This document shows positions 60,763-64,000 of a stretch of 64,000 bases of DNA, piece by piece (position 1 is the first letter of the stretch; each line of letters begins with the position of its first letter). Below the pieces are notes generated by a model. That model was not told the origin of the DNA. It did no database searches and worked only from the letters and a program-made list of their open reading frames with translations. Made by a program: the position numbers and the translations under genes. Source of the DNA: a virus; IMG/VR virus record IMGVR_UViG_3300045283_000397, positions 1-64,000 of that record. One strand, given 5' to 3'.

Positions 60763-61361
60763 GTCTTGCGCTCCTTGATCTCCACCTGGTGGCCGTGGGT
60801 GGCGCCCAGCGCTTCCATCTCCGCGCCGCTAAGGCCGCGGTGAGCTTCCACCTGCTCGCGGAACCAGGCGGTGAGAGTGTTCCACTGCACGGTGCGCTTA
60901 AGGGAAGCGATGAGGCCCGCCTCGCCCAGCTTTTGGACCAGTGTACGGGCCTCGTCGATCTCTTCGCGGTTAAACTCTACCGAGACCACGCACTTGATGA
61001 TGTCGCCGCCTTGCTTGGCTTCGAGCAGGTCGAAGGCCGCCTCGCGCTTCTCGCTGGGCCACTCCGCCGCGATGTTGGCCCTATAGTAGGGCTTTAGGCG
61101 CGCGTCGTAGGCGGGCAGGTTGCCGGCCGCCGGCAGCCCGACTTGGTCGGTGCCCGCGGCCATCAGCAGCGCCGGCAGCGTATCGAACCTTCTTTTGTCG
61201 ATGCGCGCCTGGGTCTCCTTGCGGCGTGCTTCCAGGTCGGCGAGCACTTGCTGGTCGTCGCGCTGGGCGGCGAGCTCGGCGCGCACCGTTTCTAGGGTAG
61301 CCGGCGCAATGGCCAGGGGGCGCTCGGCGTCTACAAGTACGGCGGTGGGTATACCATTCAT
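60759..61361 (-). CDS. Hypothetical replication-region protein, 200 aa
   Basis: Start at the ATG 61359-61361 (MNGIPTAVLVDAERPLAIAP) after a GGAACTGGG leader. A coiled-coil stretch (LADLEARRKETQARIDKRRF) is followed by TLPALLMAAGTDQVGLPAAG, LKPYYRANIAAEWPSEKREA, DIIKCVVSVEFNREEIDEAR and KRTVQWNTLTAWFREQVEAH, ending THGHQVEIKERKT. The pattern recurs in phage replication regions, next to SSB-like genes, but no activity is known to me. It is the first gene of the leftward operon from the promoter at 61476-61504. Confidence 0.7.
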   Translation of the reverse strand: MNGIPTAVLVDAERPLAIAPATLETVRAELAAQRDDQQVLADLEARRKETQARIDKRRFDTLPALLMAAGTDQVGLPAAGNLPAYDARLKPYYRANIAAEWPSEKREAAFDLLEAKQGGDIIKCVVSVEFNREEIDEARTLVQKLGEAGLIASLKRTVQWNTLTAWFREQVEAHRGLSGAEMEALGATHGHQVEIKERKT

Positions 61362-61475
61362 AAGCTGTCTCCCAGTTCCATACACGGGGGCGAGGGGGCT
61401 GAGGCAGGAAATCCCCCGGCGCAGCCTGCCCAGGTACTTGGCCACATCTTGCGATGCCGCCCCCGTGCAAGGAGT

Positions 61476-61504
61476 ATAGTGGCGCTAGGCGCAGGCGCGG
61501 TAAA
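61476..61504 (-). promoter_or_regulatory. Leftward phage promoter
   Basis: Minus strand TTTACC (61499-61504), 17-nt spacer starting GCGCCTGCGC, then CACTAT (61476-61481); TATACT at 61473-61478 is an alternative -10 with a 20-nt spacer. It drives the SSB-like operon. Diverges from the rightward promoter at 61518-61546. Confidence 0.55.
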
Positions 61505-61517
61505 GTGCTATTTTTGC

Positions 61518-61546
61518 TTTGTCGCGCCGGCCGCGCGGGCTAAGCT
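61518..61546 (+). promoter_or_regulatory. Rightward phage promoter
   Basis: TTTGTC (61518-61523), 17-nt spacer, TAAGCT (61541-61546), close to the TTTACT/TAAGAT promoter at 35713-35741. It would drive the rightward small-gene operon starting at 61637. The two divergent promoters occupy the 275-bp gap 61,362-61,636. Confidence 0.5.
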
Positions 61547-61636
61547 ATTGGAGTAAACGGTGAGTTACCAACCATAGGAATCTCAGTTCATAGTTTCCCG
61601 GCGCCTCGCGGATTTTCAGGGGCTAGGAGAACGAAA

Positions 61637-62506
61637 ATGATCAGTCATCCGAATCGCGGCACGATCACCAAGGCCATCGTGACTAAGTTGCTCAAGATCG
61701 TGGACGCTGGTCTTGTGAAAGGCGTCGGTAACGCCAAGCCGGGCAAAATGTGTATCGAGGCGGCAGTCTGTTACGCGCTCGGCGAGCCGCATGGCGATAG
61801 GCCGTCCTGTGTCGCTCCGGTTCTCCGTGAACTCAAAATTCGTCTGAACGATAGCAATTGGTCCTCGGAAGAAGCCAGGGCCAAGGGCCTGCGCCGGCTC
61901 GGCGTGGCCCAATTGGGCAGCGCTGGCGCGCTGGACGAAAAAGAGTTCCGGCGCCGTGTTTTCGATTACGCCCTGCGGTCATCCGTTCCGGCCGCCCTGC
62001 GGTCTGCGGCTACAATCCAGAAGGGCCACAAGCACAAGGCAGCGCTGCTTGATGCAGCGGCGCGGTGCGAGAAGGAAGGAACAAGGGAAGCGGCTTTGCA
62101 GGCTAAGAACGCCGCCGCCGCCGCCGCCTACGCTGCCGCCGCCGACGCCGCCGCCGCCGCCCACTTTGCCGCCGCCGCCCACGCTGCCGCCGCCCACGCT
62201 GCCGCCAACGCCGCCTACGCTGCCGCCGCTGCCGCCGCCGCCCACGCTGCCGCCGCCTACGTTGCCGCCAACGCCGCCTACGCTGCCGCCGCTGCCGCCG
62301 CCGCCTACGCTGCCGCCGCTGCCGCCAACGCCGCCTACGCTGCCGCCGCCTACGTTGCCGCCCACGCTGCCGCCGCCTACGTTGCCGCCGCCCGAAAGGC
62401 CGCTCGCGACACGTCGCTCGCGGCCTATGCAGAGGCGGTCGTGCAAATCCTCGTCAGTATGGATGCGCCCGGTTGCAAATGGCTTGAACTAACGGAAGCG
62501 GCTTAA
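61637..62506 (+). CDS. Protein with long Ala/Tyr repeat helix, 289 aa
   Basis: ATG at 61637 with SD TAGGAG. The N-terminal domain (MISHPNRGTITKAIVTKLLK, then CIEAAVCYALGEPHGDRPSC and APVLRELKIRLNDSNWSSEE) is followed by AALRSAATIQKGHKHKAALL and by residues ~159-253, which are almost pure Ala interrupted by Tyr, His, Asn and Val (AAAYAAAAH-type units). The C-terminus VVQILVSMDAPGCKWLELTE is conserved in a family of phage and actinobacterial Ala-repeat proteins. The repeat should form a long helix. Function unknown. Confidence 0.75.
   Translation: MISHPNRGTITKAIVTKLLKIVDAGLVKGVGNAKPGKMCIEAAVCYALGEPHGDRPSCVAPVLRELKIRLNDSNWSSEEARAKGLRRLGVAQLGSAGALDEKEFRRRVFDYALRSSVPAALRSAATIQKGHKHKAALLDAAARCEKEGTREAALQAKNAAAAAAYAAAADAAAAAHFAAAAHAAAAHAAANAAYAAAAAAAAHAAAAYVAANAAYAAAAAAAAYAAAAAANAAYAAAAYVAAHAAAAYVAAARKAARDTSLAAYAEAVVQILVSMDAPGCKWLELTEAA
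62111..62394. repeat. GCC-rich low-complexity repeat coding Ala/Tyr
   Basis: About 280 bp of imperfect units such as GCCGCC(T/C)ACG(C/T)TGCC repeat, including near-identical longer blocks (GCCGCCAACGCCGCCTACGC occurs three times). Mixed 9-18-bp periodicity suggests growth by slippage and unequal exchange. Confidence 0.85.
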
Positions 62507-62522
62507 CCAACGAGAGACCAAA

Positions 62523-62783
62523 ATGCGAATCAACGGGAAGCGTGTCGTGGATGCCACGAAGCCCCTGCATATTTCAGTGTCAAAGCGTGACGCCGCGTTC
62601 GGAAAGACAATGGACCCGGCGAATAAGGCGCTCAACTGGCTGGCTCTTGAACTTGCCCGCCTCCGCCTCCGGCCGACTGAGGAGGAATTGACGCGGGTTG
62701 TAATTCAAGGTCGCGATGAATTATGGACGGATCGATCAATCGTCCGCGCCATCACTGCGCGATTCCCCAAGGTGCAACTATGA
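62523..62783 (+). CDS. Hypothetical protein sharing the INGKRVVDAT motif, 86 aa
   Basis: ATG at 62523, SD GAGAGA. Product MRINGKRVVDATKPLHISVS, whose first ~25 residues match the start of the protein at 40830-41258 (INGKRVVDAT-x-PL-x-I-x-(V/I)-S). The remainder (KALNWLALELARLRLRPTEE) differs. The shared module probably defines a small domain used in different proteins of this phage. Confidence 0.7.
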   Translation: MRINGKRVVDATKPLHISVSKRDAAFGKTMDPANKALNWLALELARLRLRPTEEELTRVVIQGRDELWTDRSIVRAITARFPKVQL

Positions 62784-63265
62784 CGGACGCGTGGGTTGAG
62801 TCTGCATGGCGGACTTATAACAATCAGCGGCCACGGGGTGACATCAGCGCAAAGCCAGCCTTTCAAGCGGGCTGGCGCGCCGCGCTCGCCGCAGCGCAGG
62901 CCGGGGCGCCGTACTTGCAGGGCGAGCTACGCTGGCTTGATGAGTTTGTCCACACGATCTTGCATGAGTTTGAGGGAGTGCTACCCGATCCTGAGCGCTA
63001 CCAGTTGACTCCATTGGAAAAAGGCCGCGAAGCATTTATTGCGGATGCTCGCGCGCAAATCAGGAGCAGAGTTGACCGCGCCCTACGGCCTCCCGCAGCG
63101 CCGGCAGAAAGTACAAGTTGCTTGGAGTGCGGTATGCCAACGCCGTGGCATAAAAGCAAATGCAGCCTCGCGCCGCCCCTGTCAGCTTCCGAGCAGGCAG
63201 GAGCACCAAGCAAAGTCCTTCTGACCGGCATTCACCCCTACGGCAAATCACTGAGGGACAAATGA
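62780..63265 (+). CDS. Hypothetical protein, 161 aa
   Basis: ATG at 62780 overlaps the previous stop as ATGA. Product MTDAWVESAWRTYNNQRPRG, with FQAGWRAALAAAQAGAPYLQ ('F..GW.AA' pattern of small phage proteins) and a Cys/His segment SCLECGMPTPWHKSKCSLAP that may bind zinc (CLEC...H..KC). Unknown. Confidence 0.7.
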   Translation: MTDAWVESAWRTYNNQRPRGDISAKPAFQAGWRAALAAAQAGAPYLQGELRWLDEFVHTILHEFEGVLPDPERYQLTPLEKGREAFIADARAQIRSRVDRALRPPAAPAESTSCLECGMPTPWHKSKCSLAPPLSASEQAGAPSKVLLTGIHPYGKSLRDK

Positions 63266-63444
63266 GCTACGACCGAAACCCAAGCTACGAGCGGCTTTTG
63301 GCCCATACGTTGCGCCACGGCATAAAGAAATGGTTGCTTCGTGGCACATATCGCGAGGACGCCCAGACGATCCGCGCCGCCATCAAGCGTATGTCCTCGC
63401 GCGAGATCGCCAAAAGACTGGCGCGCATCTTGGCACAGCGTTGA
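63262..63444 (+). CDS. Hypothetical basic protein, 60 aa
   Basis: ATG at 63262 overlaps the previous stop as ATGA. Product MSYDRNPSYERLLAHTLRHG, then AIKRMSSREIAKRLARILAQ. Basic; an HTH-like C-terminal half (S.REIAKRLA) suggests nucleic-acid binding. Confidence 0.65.
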   Translation: MSYDRNPSYERLLAHTLRHGIKKWLLRGTYREDAQTIRAAIKRMSSREIAKRLARILAQR

Positions 63445-63473
63445 TGGCCCTATTACAACGGAGGAAATGAAAG

Positions 63474-63710
63474 ATGGATCGCGCAGAACTGGGTGTTGAT
63501 GGTAATTGCGGTTTTGCCTTGCTTGGGGCCAATATCCAAGAAGGCGAAGCCGAGTTTGAACCCATCAAAGACTTTGGTCAACACTGGCACGCTGAACAGC
63601 ATCGGCAGGCAAAGCTTGCCATCAACAGGGCCTTTCGGCGTCTCAAGGAGAGATTAGGTAGGAATGACCTCTCCTACTTCCTTGGCCCTAGCCATCCCGA
63701 TAGTTGTTAA
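63474..63710 (+). CDS. Hypothetical protein, 78 aa
   Basis: SD GGAGGAAATG lies just before the ATG at 63474. Product MDRAELGVDGNCGFALLGAN, then EAEFEPIKDFGQHWHAEQHR. Ends LGPSHPDSC. Soluble; unknown. Confidence 0.68.
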   Translation: MDRAELGVDGNCGFALLGANIQEGEAEFEPIKDFGQHWHAEQHRQAKLAINRAFRRLKERLGRNDLSYFLGPSHPDSC

Positions 63711-63737
63711 CGACAGCTTAGCCACGGAGGGCAAGAA

Positions 63738-63977
63738 GTGAGTGATGTTTCTAAGGTGGTAGTTGACGCTAATGAGTTGGCCAAACTGCGCGCCGATCTT
63801 GCACGGACAACGGAAGCTCTAGAAGCCATTTTTAACTTAACCGATGGAGAAATCGAAGTGAGATTTAGAACGAGTAGCACTAAGACCGAGGAACAAATGG
63901 GTCGAAACTCGACGATCTATAGTTTGCTATCTCTGCCGCGCAATATGGCCCGAGATGCTCTTCGCGATCGGCAATGA
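63738..63977 (+). CDS. Hypothetical protein, 79 aa (GTG start)
   Basis: GTG at 63738 with SD GGAGG 10 nt upstream. Product VSDVSKVVVDANELAKLRAD, then RTTEALEAIFNLTDGEIEVR. Helical; ends MARDALRDRQ. Unknown small rightward-operon protein; composition is less GC-rich than the left half. Confidence 0.65.
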   Translation: MSDVSKVVVDANELAKLRADLARTTEALEAIFNLTDGEIEVRFRTSSTKTEEQMGRNSTIYSLLSLPRNMARDALRDRQ

Positions 63978-64000
63978 CATAATGACCGGATGAACGATAT

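Noticed and set aside
61979-62492. Gly- and Pro-rich ORFs opposite or shifted to the Ala-repeat gene
   Set aside because: They result from GCC repeats lacking stops; flanks are not protein-like and lack RBS.
63990-64000. Start of another rightward gene at the window edge
   Set aside because: An ATG is present, but only three codons are visible and no SD precedes it.
1-64000. CRISPR arrays, rRNA, integrase and attachment sites
   Set aside because: Read by eye, no spaced direct repeats of CRISPR type, no rRNA and no integrase motif were seen; attachment sites cannot be judged without host sequence.

Overview
This window is part of a tailed double-stranded DNA phage genome, most likely a podovirus-like phage of an alphaproteobacterium. 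The phage assignment rests on small and large terminase, portal, scaffold-like protein and major capsid protein in canonical order on one strand. The host guess rests on high GC content, a GcrA-like HTH protein and a CCGEGDC-type secreted protein of a kind I associate with Rhizobiales. No rRNA, tRNA, CRISPR array or integrase was seen. No endolysin or tail tube gene was recognised; the left gene runs off the window.

Layout. Bases 1-35,536 are a leftward late module, read right to left: NusG-like factor, TnpB, cold-shock protein, small proteins, TerS/TerL, secreted or virion-like proteins, portal, scaffold, capsid, then structural genes mixed with a large sugar and glycosylation set (glycosyltransferases, UDP-galactopyranose mutase, WbuC cupin, NAD epimerase, methyltransferases). 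About 35.57-36.23 kb is an AT-rich gene-free divergent region with a 12-bp perfect inverted repeat. Bases 36,228-42,092 run rightward: archaeo-eukaryotic-type primase, small early genes, DnaQ-like exonuclease and a VRR-NUC-like nuclease. Bases 42,089-61,361 run leftward: two UvrD/Rep-type helicases, family A DNA polymerase, HD nucleotidase, thymidylate synthase homologue, a TAGT-like glycosyltransferase, a protein resembling the helical domain of 5-hmdU kinases or thymine pyrophosphorylases, and a possible ssDNA-binding protein. Bases 61,637-64,000 are rightward again with small early-type genes.

The most striking feature is the major capsid gene at 12,312-15,370. It is broken into seven exons (20, 61, 44, 71, 724, 48 and 70 nt) by six group I introns of 221-756 nt. 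Joining the exons at the predicted sites (U before the intron, G at its end) gives an uninterrupted 345-residue capsid protein, and each intron has its own covarying P7 pairing. Five introns have no ORF and one holds a GIY-YIG endonuclease. Five more GIY-YIG or HNH homing endonucleases and a TnpB lie elsewhere.

Two other systems emerge. One is a probable thymine hypermodification route (TS homologue, TAGT-like transferase, HMUDK-helical-like protein, HD nucleotidase). The other is a glycan-building set embedded among virion genes. A recurrent promoter (TTTACT, 17-nt spacer, TATRCY-like -10), often followed by a GAACTGGG element close to the start codon, heads several operons. Genes are tightly packed, and ATGA/GTGA stop-start overlaps were used to choose many start codons.
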